A stretch of DNA of 33,834 nucleotides from Acidimicrobiaceae bacterium. Its GTDB lineage: Bacteria; Actinomycetota; Acidimicrobiia; Acidimicrobiales; MedAcidi-G1. Under the pieces are notes generated by a model. It searched no databases, was not told where the DNA came from, and worked only from the letters and a program-made list of their open reading frames with translations. Of this stretch, positions 23,494 to 33,426 are shown piece by piece. Where the stretch lies: assembly GCA_002717365.1 (NCBI GenBank), contig PBDJ01000029.1:104598-138431 (forward strand). The letters run 5' to 3'. Each line of letters opens with the position of its first letter. Positions within the stretch are counted from its first letter, which is position 1. The position numbers and the translations under genes were made by a program.

Positions 23494-23750
23494 CTAAATT
23501 GCAAGGAGAATTAAAGTTTTTTTGACGCTCCCCTGGTCAACAAGTTTGGCCACCGAACGTCGGTATTCCACGAAATCAACCAACACGTAGTCATCCAAGT
23601 CCTCATTGGTGGCGAAAAGTGCCCATCCCCTGTTAACGCGGTTGGTGTCCCCGATGACCGGGCCAGGTGTGGGATGGCGTTCAGCATGAACGCTTTGATC
23701 CGGATGTCGTCGCGGGTGCACCATCGAACCTCCCGAAGTATCCGGTCCAC
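23494..23750 (-). pseudogene. Probable frameshifted Dabb-type (stress-responsive A/B barrel) gene
   Basis: Two minus-strand frames each look like half of a Dabb domain. The first begins at GTG 23750, contains DRILREVRWCTRDDIRI and reaches IPHLA near 23665. It matches the start of Dabb proteins (a -R-x2-V-F-R-W strand, then T-x2-x-I and L-x2-(L/I)-P). The continuation lies in the -1 frame, contains GDTNRVNRGWALFATNEDLD and runs through DDYVLVDFVEYRRSVAKLV to TAG at 23494. It matches the second half (G-D..N-x-G-W-x-(A/V), E-D-L-x2-Y, V-D-x2-x-(H/Y)). One missing base near 23665 would join them. A T7 run lies at 23517-23523. The Dabb match is by eye and moderate. A sequencing error rather than decay is possible. 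Confidence 0.45.
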
Positions 23751-23866
23751 CGTTTCCCGAGTAAGGAGGAGGTAGCCGCTGGCGATCCGACACGGTTGGG
23801 CCGACCGGCGGGCCCTCCCGTAGCGTCGAGCAAGCCGTCAGCCCGATACCAGAATGGAAGCGCCCG

Positions 23867-24721
23867 ATGCCCATCAACCCCGATGCCTCCGGTTCGATTG
23901 GTGAGCCCACTGAGATCTCATGGACCTCCAAGCAGAGTCTGCTGTATGCCCTGGGCGTCGGAGCCGGTGCCACCAATCCCACCGGCTTCGAGTTGGAGTT
24001 CACGACCGAGAACTCGAATGGCATCGCCCAGCGAGCTTTCCCCACCCAGTGCGTGGTTATTGGTGGAGGGCGAACCCCAGACTTCGGCGACTTCAACCCG
24101 ATGTTCCTGCTCCATGCCGAGCAGGCGATCACCTGCTACCGGGAAATGCCTGCCTCGGGTTCAGGAATCGCCACTGGTCGGGTCGGTGACATCTGGGACA
24201 AGGGTAAGGCGGCCCTCGTGTACCTGGAGACCGACGTTACCGATCCCGATGGGAGCCCACTGTGGTCTACCCGAGCTGGCCTCTTTCTGGGCGGCGAGGG
24301 CGGCTGGGGTGGAGATCGGGGTCCGGCCAGCACCTGGGAAGCTCCGGACCGTGAACCCGACCACGTCGTCACGTACACCACCCGAACCGATCAGGCCCTG
24401 CTCTACCGACTCAGCGGAGATCGCAACCCTCTCCACTCCGACCCCACATTCGCTGCCGGTGCAGGCTTCGATCGGCCGATCCTCCACGGCCTGTGCACCT
24501 ATGGGTTCACCGGACGGGCCCTGCTGCACGCAGTATGCGGCTCCGATCCAGCCCGCTTCGCTGGCCTAGGCGGCCGGTTCAAGTCGCCGGTCGTACCTGG
24601 GGAGATACTGGACATCCACGCCTGGGAGGTCGACGGACCTGACGGTGACACCGTGCTGTTCCAGACCCGAGTCGGTGACCGGGTGGTCTTTGACAGCGGC
24701 GTCTTGACCCGTCGACCGTGA
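23867..24721 (+). CDS. MaoC-family (R)-specific enoyl-CoA hydratase, hydratase-2 type
   Basis: Predicted to hydrate trans-2-enoyl-CoA to (3R)-hydroxyacyl-CoA in fatty-acid or related acyl-CoA metabolism. It has 284 residues as two hotdog folds, like the hydratase-2 part of peroxisomal MFE-2. The C-terminal hotdog holds the catalytic motif YRLSGDRNPLHSDP (180-193) with Asp185, Asn187 and His190, followed by GFDRPILHGLCTYGF. The N-terminal hotdog (about 15-150) is the non-catalytic half. Start ATG 23867 has GGAAG about 8 nt upstream. It is flanked on both sides by apparent minus-strand gene remnants and has no fatty-acid gene beside it. Confidence 0.9.
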   Translation: MPINPDASGSIGEPTEISWTSKQSLLYALGVGAGATNPTGFELEFTTENSNGIAQRAFPTQCVVIGGGRTPDFGDFNPMFLLHAEQAITCYREMPASGSGIATGRVGDIWDKGKAALVYLETDVTDPDGSPLWSTRAGLFLGGEGGWGGDRGPASTWEAPDREPDHVVTYTTRTDQALLYRLSGDRNPLHSDPTFAAGAGFDRPILHGLCTYGFTGRALLHAVCGSDPARFAGLGGRFKSPVVPGEILDIHAWEVDGPDGDTVLFQTRVGDRVVFDSGVLTRRP

Positions 24722-24897
24722 CCGAGCCTGGATCCGACCGGGATTACCAGTCAGTTTCGGAATTGGTTCCGGAACTCGAGCCCCGGGTCCTTTCTGTTAA
24801 AACGCTTGGAGAGGTGGGGGTCCTCGAAAACCATCTCCGCCGCGCTGGCCTTAGGTCCGCCAATAGGTCACCGAACTCCTGGCTCTTCGCCCAGTAG
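24718..24897 (+). CDS. Possible small coupled ORF after the hydratase (doubtful)
   Basis: A 59-residue frame starts at GTG overlapping the hydratase stop (GTGA), which is the classical coupling geometry. It contains DYQSVSELVPELEPRVL and LGEVGVLENHLRRAGLR. Third-position GC is clearly lower than in neighbouring genes and no family is recognised. It competes with the minus-strand remnant at 24751-24925, and only one of the two is likely to be meaningful. Confidence 0.25.
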   Translation: MTEPGSDRDYQSVSELVPELEPRVLSVKTLGEVGVLENHLRRAGLRSANRSPNSWLFAQ

Positions 24898-24925
24898 GGC
24901 GTGAATGGCCGGACCCTAGCGACGA
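24751..24925 (-). pseudogene. Possible frameshifted remnant of an unidentified minus-strand gene
   Basis: One minus frame (about 24925-24855) contains RPFTPYWAKSQEFGDLLADL. A second frame (to TGA at 24751) contains KASAAEMVFEDPHLSKRFNR, then KDPGLEFRNQF. Both read like protein and abut near 24850, as if one gene had lost frame. No start codon or family could be identified. The rest of the 24722-24988 gap shows only the -10 box of the downstream gene. Confidence 0.3.
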
Positions 24926-24975
24926 CTCAGTCACGGTCTCCTAACTACCCTAGCTAGGCGGTCGGACCCCGACGG

Positions 24976-24981
24976 TAGCGT
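24976..24981 (+). promoter_or_regulatory. Leaderless -10 box (TAGCGT) for the GH2-like gene
   Basis: Hexamer 7 nt before ATG 24989, with no Shine-Dalgarno sequence. Confidence 0.5.
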
Positions 24982-24988
24982 CAGCGCC

Positions 24989-27130
24989 ATGGACCTCACC
25001 GGGCCGTGGAGGGCACAGGTCGCCGATGACCTTCTGCGTCGCACCTTCCCCGACGACAGCTTGGACGACGGCGACTGGCCTGAGGTGGAAGTCCCCGGCC
25101 ACTGGGCCGACCACCCGGACTTTTCTGACTCAGACGGCCCACTCCTGGTCCGGACCAGGTTTACGACCGAAACCCCCCACCCCGACCGCCGCCTCTTCCT
25201 GGAACTGGACGGCGTGGCTTACCAGGGCGACGTCTGGCTGAACGGCTCCTACCTGGGTCCGACCGAGGGCTACTTCATCCCCCATGCCCTAGAAATCACC
25301 GAGGAGACTCGCAGACGACACGACCACCTACTTGCCGTCGAGGTGACCTGCCCACCGGTCGGTAACCCTGACGAGAAACGGACCCTGACCGGAGCCACCC
25401 AGAGCGAGCCCAACGGTTGGAATCCGGGAGGCATCTGGCGGCCGGTCCGCCTCCGGGAGACTGGACCCGTCCCCCTGCACCACCTCCGAGTGGTCTGTAC
25501 CCGGGCTACTGAGAGCGTGGCCACCTTGGCGATCCGGGCGGTGGTCCACACCGACCGGCCCCGCCCGGTCGTGTTCCGGACCCGCATCCTGGGCATCGAC
25601 CATCGCCACGGGCAGCCCCTGGCCGGAGGCGAGAATCGTGTGGAGTGGTCGGTCCGAGTACCCCGCCCCCCGCTTTGGTGGCCCGCCGAGCTAGGTGGCC
25701 AGCCCCTGTGCGAACTGACCATCGACGTGGCCAACGTCGATGGTCTCGTGAGTGACACAGCGATCCGCACGGTGGGCTTCCGCTCGGTTCGGATGCGCGA
25801 CCACGTTTGGCAGGTGAACGGCGAAAGACTGTTCCTCCGGGGTGCCATCATTCCCCCGCTGGCCCGCGGTCTAGCCGCCGTAACCACCGAAGTTGCTGAG
25901 ACTGACCTCCAACGGGCTGCCGCTGCCGGCCTGAACCTGGTGCGAGTAGCTGGTCACGTCTCGGCACCCGCCCTCTACGAGGCGGCCGACCGGGTCGGGA
26001 TGCTGCTCTGGCAGGACATGCCCCTCCGGGGCGGCTACCACCGTGGTGTCCGCGGCCAGGCGGCCCGCCAGGCCCGGGAGATGGTTGACCTCCTAGGTCA
26101 CCATCCCTCAGTCGTCGTCTGGTGCGGGCACGACGGGCCCAACCCGGTCGACCGGACCCGGGCCGCTCCCCGGCTGCTAGACCAGCAGAAACCGACCTGG
26201 AACCGCACAGTGCTCGACCGGACGGTCCGTCGGGCCCTAGATCAGGCCGACCCGTCACGGCCGGTAGTCAGCCACTCGGGGGTACTTCCCAACCTCCCCC
26301 GGCTGGACAACGCCGACAGCCATCTATGGTTCGGCTGGGACAGCGGACGACGAGCTGACCTCGCCGCCTACCTAGACCGTATGCCCCGTGCCGGCCGGTT
26401 CGTATCGGCGTTCGGATCCCAGTCGGTCCCCGAGAACTCGCCAGCCCTATCTGACGGGACGCTGGATCAAGCCACCTGGCCTGACGTGGACCAGGAGCGC
26501 TTGTCCACCGTGTACGGGGCTGAAACCGACGTGCTGCTGCGCCGCTTCCCTCCAGCCGACTACACGGATCCCGGGTCGTGGGCGGCAGCCACCAGGCGCC
26601 ACCAGGCCGAACTGTTGCGGATCCAGGTGGAGGCCCTACGCATCCGCAAGTACCGGCCCACCGGCGGTTTCGCCTTGGACCGCCTGCTGGATATCGCTCC
26701 AGCCATCTCCGGTTCGCTTTTCGACCACCACCGGTCGCCCAAGCCCGCCTACGACCAGGTAACTGCCTCCTGTGCGACCACCATTGTGGTAGCCGACCCA
26801 CCGCTGTCAGGCATCGCCCCGCGGTCCACACTTCGCTTCCGGGTCCTGGTAGTCCACGACGGCCGAGTCCCGCTGGACCACGTCCGGGTGGACGCTGTTC
26901 TGACCGTGGCCGGAAAGAAAGAGTCCTGGTCATGGGGTGGTCCTATCGAGGCCGACTCAGTCACCCTGATCGGTACCGTCGAACATCCACTCGGTGACGC
27001 CACCGGCCCTGTTGACCTGATGCTGCATCTGGTTGGTCCGGCAGACGGCGCTGACGCGGGCAACGGTACGGAATCCGCCGACCCTGGAGCGGTAATCAAC
27101 CGCTACTCCGGACGAATCGGTGCTGGCTAA
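24989..27130 (+). CDS. Glycoside hydrolase family 2-like protein, predicted catalytically inactive
   Basis: 713 residues with GH2 architecture: an N-terminal jelly roll (LTGPWRAQV, VPGHWADHP, GVAYQGDVWLNGSYLG, SEPNGWNPGGIWRPVRL), an Ig-like domain (about 165-265), a TIM barrel (RLFLRGAIIPP 280-290, AAAGLNLVRVAGH, GMLLWQDMPL, DSHLWFGWDSG 444-453) and a C-terminal Ig-like part. There is no signal peptide, so it is cytoplasmic. The acid/base position, normally N-E after HPSVVVWCG (372-380), reads Asp382-Gly383. The nucleophile Glu of RFVSEFG reads Ala474 in RFVSAFGSQ. Both catalytic Glu are therefore absent while the fold and aromatic pocket remain, which suggests a carbohydrate-binding pseudoenzyme or a changed mechanism. 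It stands alone between the MaoC region and sdhC and has its own promoter box. Confidence 0.85.
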   Translation: MDLTGPWRAQVADDLLRRTFPDDSLDDGDWPEVEVPGHWADHPDFSDSDGPLLVRTRFTTETPHPDRRLFLELDGVAYQGDVWLNGSYLGPTEGYFIPHALEITEETRRRHDHLLAVEVTCPPVGNPDEKRTLTGATQSEPNGWNPGGIWRPVRLRETGPVPLHHLRVVCTRATESVATLAIRAVVHTDRPRPVVFRTRILGIDHRHGQPLAGGENRVEWSVRVPRPPLWWPAELGGQPLCELTIDVANVDGLVSDTAIRTVGFRSVRMRDHVWQVNGERLFLRGAIIPPLARGLAAVTTEVAETDLQRAAAAGLNLVRVAGHVSAPALYEAADRVGMLLWQDMPLRGGYHRGVRGQAARQAREMVDLLGHHPSVVVWCGHDGPNPVDRTRAAPRLLDQQKPTWNRTVLDRTVRRALDQADPSRPVVSHSGVLPNLPRLDNADSHLWFGWDSGRRADLAAYLDRMPRAGRFVSAFGSQSVPENSPALSDGTLDQATWPDVDQERLSTVYGAETDVLLRRFPPADYTDPGSWAAATRRHQAELLRIQVEALRIRKYRPTGGFALDRLLDIAPAISGSLFDHHRSPKPAYDQVTASCATTIVVADPPLSGIAPRSTLRFRVLVVHDGRVPLDHVRVDAVLTVAGKKESWSWGGPIEADSVTLIGTVEHPLGDATGPVDLMLHLVGPADGADAGNGTESADPGAVINRYSGRIGAG

Positions 27131-27286
27131 CCAACGGCCGTGGGATAGGGGCGGACCCCGGACTGCTGTGCCAGAAATCGGCCATCTGGGCGGGAGATAA
27201 CTCCGGAACCGTCTCATCTGCCTTGCGCTACCCTGCTGCCGGCGCTCGCCCCGAGCACTGCTCACCGGGTAGAGACGAGATAGCCT

Positions 27287-27291
27287 AGGAG
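27287..27291 (+). promoter_or_regulatory. Shine-Dalgarno AGGAG of sdhC, next to a TAGCCT hexamer
   Basis: AGGAG ends 5 nt before ATG 27297. A TAGCCT hexamer at 27281-27286 directly precedes it, 10 nt from the start, slightly farther than in the leaderless set. The promoter of the sdh operon should lie in 27131-27296, where no gene is seen. Confidence 0.5.
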
Positions 27292-27296
27292 AGCCT

Positions 27297-28136
27297 ATGG
27301 CACAGACAACCGGACAGCGCTACCGCGTAGCCCCGGTTCGTCCCCGTGGACGCGAGTGGCCGTTCCCGCTGAACCTCTACCAGTCGGCCGTGGGCCGCAA
27401 GTGGGTCATGGCGGTCACCGGCCTAGGGCTGATCGGTTTCGTTCTGATTCACATGATCGGCAACCTCCACGTGTACGAGGGCCCGGCTCGGATGTACGAG
27501 TACGCCGAGTCGCTGCGCTCTCTGGGTGGGGGCCTGGTCCCGCAGGGAACCGTTCTCTGGCTTCTCCGACTGGGACTGCTGAGCATGTTCGTGCTTCACC
27601 TCCACTCGGCTATCACTCTCAGCCGGATGAGCGGTAACGCCAGCGAGAAGGCAGGACGAATCAGCGGCGCAAAGAAGTATGAGGGCGGTCGGGATCACTT
27701 GGCTGCCACCTACGCCAGCCGGACCATGCGCTGGACCGGTCCGATCATCGCCCTGTTCATCCTCTACCACTTGGCTGACCTGACTTGGGGCTGGTGGCTG
27801 GGCGACGACTTCGTGGCCGGCGACCCGTACCACAATGTTTCCGAATCGCTGGGCAACCTTCCGGTAGCGGTGCTCTACGTCGTGGCCAACATCGCTCTGG
27901 CGTGGCACATCTTCCACGGAGCCTGGTCGATGTTTCAGAGCCTGGGGGTCAACAACCCGCGCTACAACCACCTGCGCCGGGCCCTGGCTACCGGCGTGGC
28001 CGGCTTGATCCTGGTCGGGAACCTGAGCTTTCCCCTTCTCGCCCAGGCCGGACTCATTGATGAGGACGGACGGACCTGTCCGGTCGGAGAAGTCCAGGGG
28101 AACGCCTGCCTGGCCGACCAGGCCTCGGACCACTAA
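27297..28136 (+). CDS. sdhC: Succinate dehydrogenase cytochrome b membrane subunit (Sdh1 type)
   Basis: The single membrane anchor of complex II, carrying diheme b and the quinone site. It has 279 residues, as in the mycobacterial Sdh1 (Rv0249c) and Wolinella-type single-subunit anchors. Five membrane helices are visible, starting with [20 protein letters not shown] (35-54). Candidate heme ligands are His52/His58 (LIHMIGNLH), the His pair in VLHLHSAI, His in LYHLADL and the His pair in WHIFHGAW. It is first in the sdhCAB operon; sdhA begins 11 nt after its stop. The C-terminal tail has two Cys of unknown role. Confidence 0.93.
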   Translation: MAQTTGQRYRVAPVRPRGREWPFPLNLYQSAVGRKWVMAVTGLGLIGFVLIHMIGNLHVYEGPARMYEYAESLRSLGGGLVPQGTVLWLLRLGLLSMFVLHLHSAITLSRMSGNASEKAGRISGAKKYEGGRDHLAATYASRTMRWTGPIIALFILYHLADLTWGWWLGDDFVAGDPYHNVSESLGNLPVAVLYVVANIALAWHIFHGAWSMFQSLGVNNPRYNHLRRALATGVAGLILVGNLSFPLLAQAGLIDEDGRTCPVGEVQGNACLADQASDH

Positions 28137-28147
28137 AAGACGCCGCC

Positions 28148-30088
<1,941 letters not shown>

Positions 30089-30115
30089 AGCCACGGAGCC
30101 GGAAGGGAGTCCGAC

Positions 30116-30898
30116 ATGTCCGAAGGGCACGGCGAGACCATAAACGTAACCCTGAAGGTATGGCGCCAGGACGGCCCTGACGCCACGGGCCGATTCGAGG
30201 TCCACCATCAGGCCATCAGCACCGACGCTTCGTTCCTGGAAATGCTCGACGTCCTGAATGAACAGCTCAACGAAGCCGGCTTAGAGCCGGTGGCATTCGA
30301 AAGTGACTGCCGCGAAGGCATCTGCGGAACCTGCGGAGTGATGATTAACGGCCGGGCCCACGGGCCACAGAGGGCCACTGCCACCTGCCAGTTGCACATG
30401 CGGGAGTTCCGGGACGGTGACGAGATCGTGATCGAACCGTTCCGGGCCGCCGGTTTCCCCGTGGTCCGCGATCTGGCCGTGGACCGCTCACCTCTGGACC
30501 GGATCATCGAGGCCGGGGGCTTCATTTCAGTGAACACGGGGGCGGCGGCGGAGGCCAACCTGACCCCGGTTCCCAAAGAGGCCGCCGACCAGGCCTTCGA
30601 TGCTGCGGCCTGCATCGGCTGTGGGGCATGCGTAGCTGCCTGTCCCAACTCGGCCGCCCAGTTGTTCACCTCGGCCAAGGTCGGCCATCTCGGTCTTCTA
30701 CCCCAAGGCCAGGCGGAGCGTTGGAGTCGAACCGAATCCATGGTGGAGGCCATGGAGGAGTTCTTCGGGTCGTGTACCAACCACGGAGAATGCTCCGAGG
30801 CGTGCCCCAAGGAGATCTCCTTGGACTTCATCGCTCTTATGAACCGCGACTACATGAAGGCCAAAATCAGGAACCGGTCCCTCGCTGGCCAGCATTGA
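30116..30898 (+). CDS. sdhB: Succinate dehydrogenase iron-sulfur subunit
   Basis: Carries electrons from FAD to the quinone site through three clusters. It has 260 residues. The [2Fe-2S] ligands are Cys65, Cys70, Cys73 and Cys91 ([10 protein letters not shown]). The [4Fe-4S] ligands are Cys166, Cys169 and Cys172 in [13 protein letters not shown], and the [3Fe-4S] ligands are Cys176, Cys220 and Cys226 ([12 protein letters not shown], with Cys230 completing the [4Fe-4S] set in related proteins). GGGAG at 30105-30109 lies 6 nt before ATG. It is the last gene of the sdhCAB operon. A small hairpin follows in the convergent gap. Confidence 0.95.
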   Translation: MSEGHGETINVTLKVWRQDGPDATGRFEVHHQAISTDASFLEMLDVLNEQLNEAGLEPVAFESDCREGICGTCGVMINGRAHGPQRATATCQLHMREFRDGDEIVIEPFRAAGFPVVRDLAVDRSPLDRIIEAGGFISVNTGAAAEANLTPVPKEAADQAFDAAACIGCGACVAACPNSAAQLFTSAKVGHLGLLPQGQAERWSRTESMVEAMEEFFGSCTNHGECSEACPKEISLDFIALMNRDYMKAKIRNRSLAGQH

Positions 30899-30957
30899 GG
30901 CGGCGGACCTCCCAACGAAGTAATACCCGTCCCCCTTAGGCAGGGTGTCTCCTCCAC

Positions 30958-30974
30958 GGCCGGGCTCTCCGGCC
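30958..30974. terminator. Hairpin between sdhB and the convergent hydrolase gene
   Basis: GGCCGG and CCGGCC pair around GCTCT. It is GC-rich with no T-tract and lies just before the hydrolase stop. Confidence 0.35.
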
Positions 30975-30977
30975 CGG

Positions 30978-31832
30978 TCAGGTCCGGCCCAGGTGGGTGA
31001 GTAAGCGGGGGAGGAGATCGGAGACCAGCCCGTCCGGGAACTCGTGGCCCAGATTCTCGACCAGCCACAGTTCAGAGTCCGGGATCCCTTCGGCCAGGGC
31101 CAGGGCGTGTTCCACCGAAAAGACCGGGTCAGTAGTCCCGTGCACGACGAGGGTCGGTACCGTCACCTCCCCAAGGCGGTCAAGACGAGACGGTGAGGAG
31201 TTGACCGCCGGGCCGTGCCCCGACTCCGGATACCAGCAACGCTCCACCTCATCGATGGCCACCCGTAGCCGATCGCCAGTAGCCACTGGATAGCGGCTCC
31301 CGGAAAACATCTCATCCATCTCGACTATCCAAGCCACCCGCTGCTGCGGGGTAGTAGGTGGTGGGGCGAATAGTCGCTCGGCCATCTGTTCAACCAGCCA
31401 GTTAGTGGCCGACGGGAGCCGGTCGTCACCCAACCCTGGTGTTGTGGACACCAGAGTGAGGGTCTCGACTCGGCTGGGATGGTCGAGGGCTAGAACCTGG
31501 GCCACCATTCCGCCCATCGAGCGACCGATCACATGGGCCCGGTCGATCCCGTGCTCGTCGAGGACAGCTAGGGCATCGTCGGCCAGATCGTCCAGGGTGT
31601 AGCCGACCTCGGACGACACCTTGGTGGAGAGGCCACAGTCTCGGTGGTCGTACCGCACCACCCGAAGGCCGTGGTCTACTAGCGGCCCGATGAGTCCTGG
31701 TGTCCACCTGGTGCAGTGCGAGTCAGCGCCCGATACCAGCAGCACGGCAGGGTCGCCGGACGACCAGGTCGAAGCGGGATCGAACGCCTCGGAAAACAGT
31801 TCGATGCTCTGCGAAGCCTCGGTTTCGGCCAT
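30978..31832 (-). CDS. Alpha/beta hydrolase (esterase/RdmC-like)
   Basis: 284 residues with a complete alpha/beta-hydrolase triad: nucleophile Ser105 in GRSMGG, Asp235 in HGTTDPVF and His263 in GHEFP. The HG oxyanion turn of the family reads VSGADSHCTRWTP, as in methylesterases related to RdmC and in non-heme haloperoxidase-like esterases. RYDHRDCGLST is the conserved strand-4 turn. There is no signal peptide, so it is cytoplasmic. The substrate is unknown. ATG 31832 follows a TACTCT box by 6 nt. It is divergent from the thioesterase gene and convergent with sdhB. Confidence 0.85.
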   Translation of the reverse strand: MAETEASQSIELFSEAFDPASTWSSGDPAVLLVSGADSHCTRWTPGLIGPLVDHGLRVVRYDHRDCGLSTKVSSEVGYTLDDLADDALAVLDEHGIDRAHVIGRSMGGMVAQVLALDHPSRVETLTLVSTTPGLGDDRLPSATNWLVEQMAERLFAPPPTTPQQRVAWIVEMDEMFSGSRYPVATGDRLRVAIDEVERCWYPESGHGPAVNSSPSRLDRLGEVTVPTLVVHGTTDPVFSVEHALALAEGIPDSELWLVENLGHEFPDGLVSDLLPRLLTHLGRT

Positions 31833-31838
31833 CAGCCG

Positions 31839-31844
31839 AGAGTA
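31839..31844 (-). promoter_or_regulatory. Leaderless -10 box (TACTCT) for the hydrolase
   Basis: Hexamer 6 nt before ATG 31832, with no Shine-Dalgarno sequence. Confidence 0.5.
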
Positions 31845-31923
31845 ACGCCGGTTGGTCGACCAGCCTGGGGAGGGCCGTAGCGCGAGGTTCCGACACCGGG
31901 CACCCAGCGAACACCGCCCCGGC

Positions 31924-31929
31924 TAGCGT
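31924..31929 (+). promoter_or_regulatory. Leaderless -10 box (TAGCGT) for the thioesterase gene
   Basis: Hexamer 7 nt before GTG 31937. The same hexamer and spacing occur before the GH2-like gene. Confidence 0.5.
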
Positions 31930-31936
31930 CGCCGCC

Positions 31937-32368
31937 GTGCCCCACCTCCATCCCGTGAAGGTCCGTTTCTATGAGCTCGACCCTTATGGCCACCTCAACC
32001 ACAGCGTCTACGTACAGCTATTCGAGACGGGGAGGGTGGAGTTGCTGGACGAGGCAGGCCTCGGCCTCCATGATCTGGAAGGCGAGGGCTACCGGTTCGT
32101 GGTCACCCAGATCGCCACGAAGTTCCTGGCCTCCGCAGTGGGCGGTGACGCCCTGGTTATCGAGACAGAGGTCCTGGAGATCCGGCGGGCATCCTCACGG
32201 TGGGGACAACGCATCCTGCGAAATGACGCTGTCCTGGCTACCCAGGAGGTGGTGGCCGCGGTCACCAGCACCGAAGGGAGGCCAATCAGGATTCCAGAAT
32301 CCATGGTGGAACGCCTGACCCCGTATCTGGTCGCCAACTCGACAGACTCTTCGGACCGGGAGGGCTGA
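31937..32368 (+). CDS. Acyl-CoA thioesterase, 4HBT/YbgC-type hotdog
   Basis: Predicted to hydrolyse acyl-CoA thioesters. It has 143 residues, normal for YbgC/FadM-like single-hotdog enzymes. VRFYELDPYGHLNHSVYVQLFETGR (9-33) holds the catalytic Asp15 and the GHLNH turn. The central strands (FVVTQIATKFLASAVGGDAL) and the RRASSRWGQRI hairpin follow the family. The open frame extends back to 31700, but that part is Arg/Ala-rich. GTG 31937 gives the family N-terminus and has a TAGCGT box 7 nt upstream. Its stop overlaps the start of the DUF368 gene by 1 nt (TGATG), so they are coupled. Confidence 0.88.
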   Translation: MPHLHPVKVRFYELDPYGHLNHSVYVQLFETGRVELLDEAGLGLHDLEGEGYRFVVTQIATKFLASAVGGDALVIETEVLEIRRASSRWGQRILRNDAVLATQEVVAAVTSTEGRPIRIPESMVERLTPYLVANSTDSSDREG

Positions 32369-33309
32369 TGCCGGTGCCCGAGGCGCAGGCCCGCCTCCTC
32401 CGACTCGCCCTCCAGGTGGTCCGGGGGGGCCTCATGGGAGCCGCCGATGTGGTCCCCGGGGTCTCGGGTGGCACCATCGCCCTGCTGCTCGGCATCTACG
32501 ACCGGCTGATGCAAGCCATCTATACCGGGGCTCGTGCCCTGGGGCGCCTAGTCCGCGGCGACCTGCGCGGCACGGTTCACCGGTTGTCCGAAGTTCCATG
32601 GGGATTCGTTCTCCCTCTCCTAGCCGGCCTGCTGACCGCTGTCGCCTTACTGGCCGGGCTGATCGACGAAGCATTGGTCGACCATCCCGAGTCGATGGCT
32701 GGCCTGTTCACCGGTCTGGTGTTCGCCGCGATCCTCATCACCCGACGAGATGTGGTGTGGACCGGGTCCCGTACAACCATCGCAATCCTCGTCGGAGCGG
32801 TCTTGTTCGCCGTCCTCGGCCTAAAAGGAGCACCGGTCGCCGATCCCTCCCCCGTGGCGCTGTTCGTCTCGGGAGCCGTGGCTATCTGCGCCATGGTGCT
32901 TCCGGGTATCTCCGGCTCGTTCATCCTCCTCATGGTGGGCATGTACGGCACCATGATCCAGGTTGTCGATGACCGCATGGTGGTCGATGCAGCAACCTTT
33001 GGAGCTGGAGCCCTCATCGGTCTGGCCTGCTTTTCAGCGTTACTGGCCCGCCTGTTAGAGCAAAGGCACGACGACGTAATGGCCGTGATGGTCGGTCTGT
33101 TGATGGGCTCGCTCCGGGTGTTGTGGCCCTGGCCCCATGGGGTCGGTGTGGTTAGCCGCCATGCCGAAGAGGCGATGAATGGCGCCACCCTTAGTTGGCC
33201 GAAAGCAACTGACAGCTTGGCAGGGCCGACGCTGCTAGCCGCCCTGGCCCTAACCGTCGTTCTTCTCATCGACCGCCTAGCCCGTGGTCGTGTTCAGCCC
33301 ACTGAGTGA
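32368..33309 (+). CDS. DUF368 membrane protein (PopT-type undecaprenyl-phosphate translocase family)
   Basis: 313 residues with about eight membrane helices. The two DUF368 signatures are visible: GGLMGAADVVPGVSGGTIALLLGIYDRL (20-47) and CAMVLPGISGSFILLMVGMYG (about 178-198), an inverted-repeat pair. Members named PopT recycle the C55-P lipid carrier across the membrane for cell-wall synthesis; that function is known for some homologues and inferred here. Start ATG overlaps the thioesterase stop (TGATG), so translation is coupled. No terminator is obvious in the 117-nt convergent gap after it. Confidence 0.88.
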   Translation: MPVPEAQARLLRLALQVVRGGLMGAADVVPGVSGGTIALLLGIYDRLMQAIYTGARALGRLVRGDLRGTVHRLSEVPWGFVLPLLAGLLTAVALLAGLIDEALVDHPESMAGLFTGLVFAAILITRRDVVWTGSRTTIAILVGAVLFAVLGLKGAPVADPSPVALFVSGAVAICAMVLPGISGSFILLMVGMYGTMIQVVDDRMVVDAATFGAGALIGLACFSALLARLLEQRHDDVMAVMVGLLMGSLRVLWPWPHGVGVVSRHAEEAMNGATLSWPKATDSLAGPTLLAALALTVVLLIDRLARGRVQPTE

Positions 33310-33426
33310 GACATCCCATCGGAGTCGTGGACCGTCGTCCCGACCAAATCACGTTCCGAGCCTCAGCGAAGCGGCCTCTGGAACCTCTTCGTTGCAGGGG
33401 CGTGGGGGTTCGCACCACCCTCTGGC

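Noticed and set aside
23751-24132. N-terminal part of the 212-residue minus ORF 23494-24132
   Set aside because: It lies opposite the MaoC-type gene and reads as shadow sequence; only the last 60 codons look like protein.
31700-31936. Upstream extension of the thioesterase frame
   Set aside because: It overlaps the divergent hydrolase gene and is Arg/Ala-rich. The family N-terminus begins at GTG 31937.
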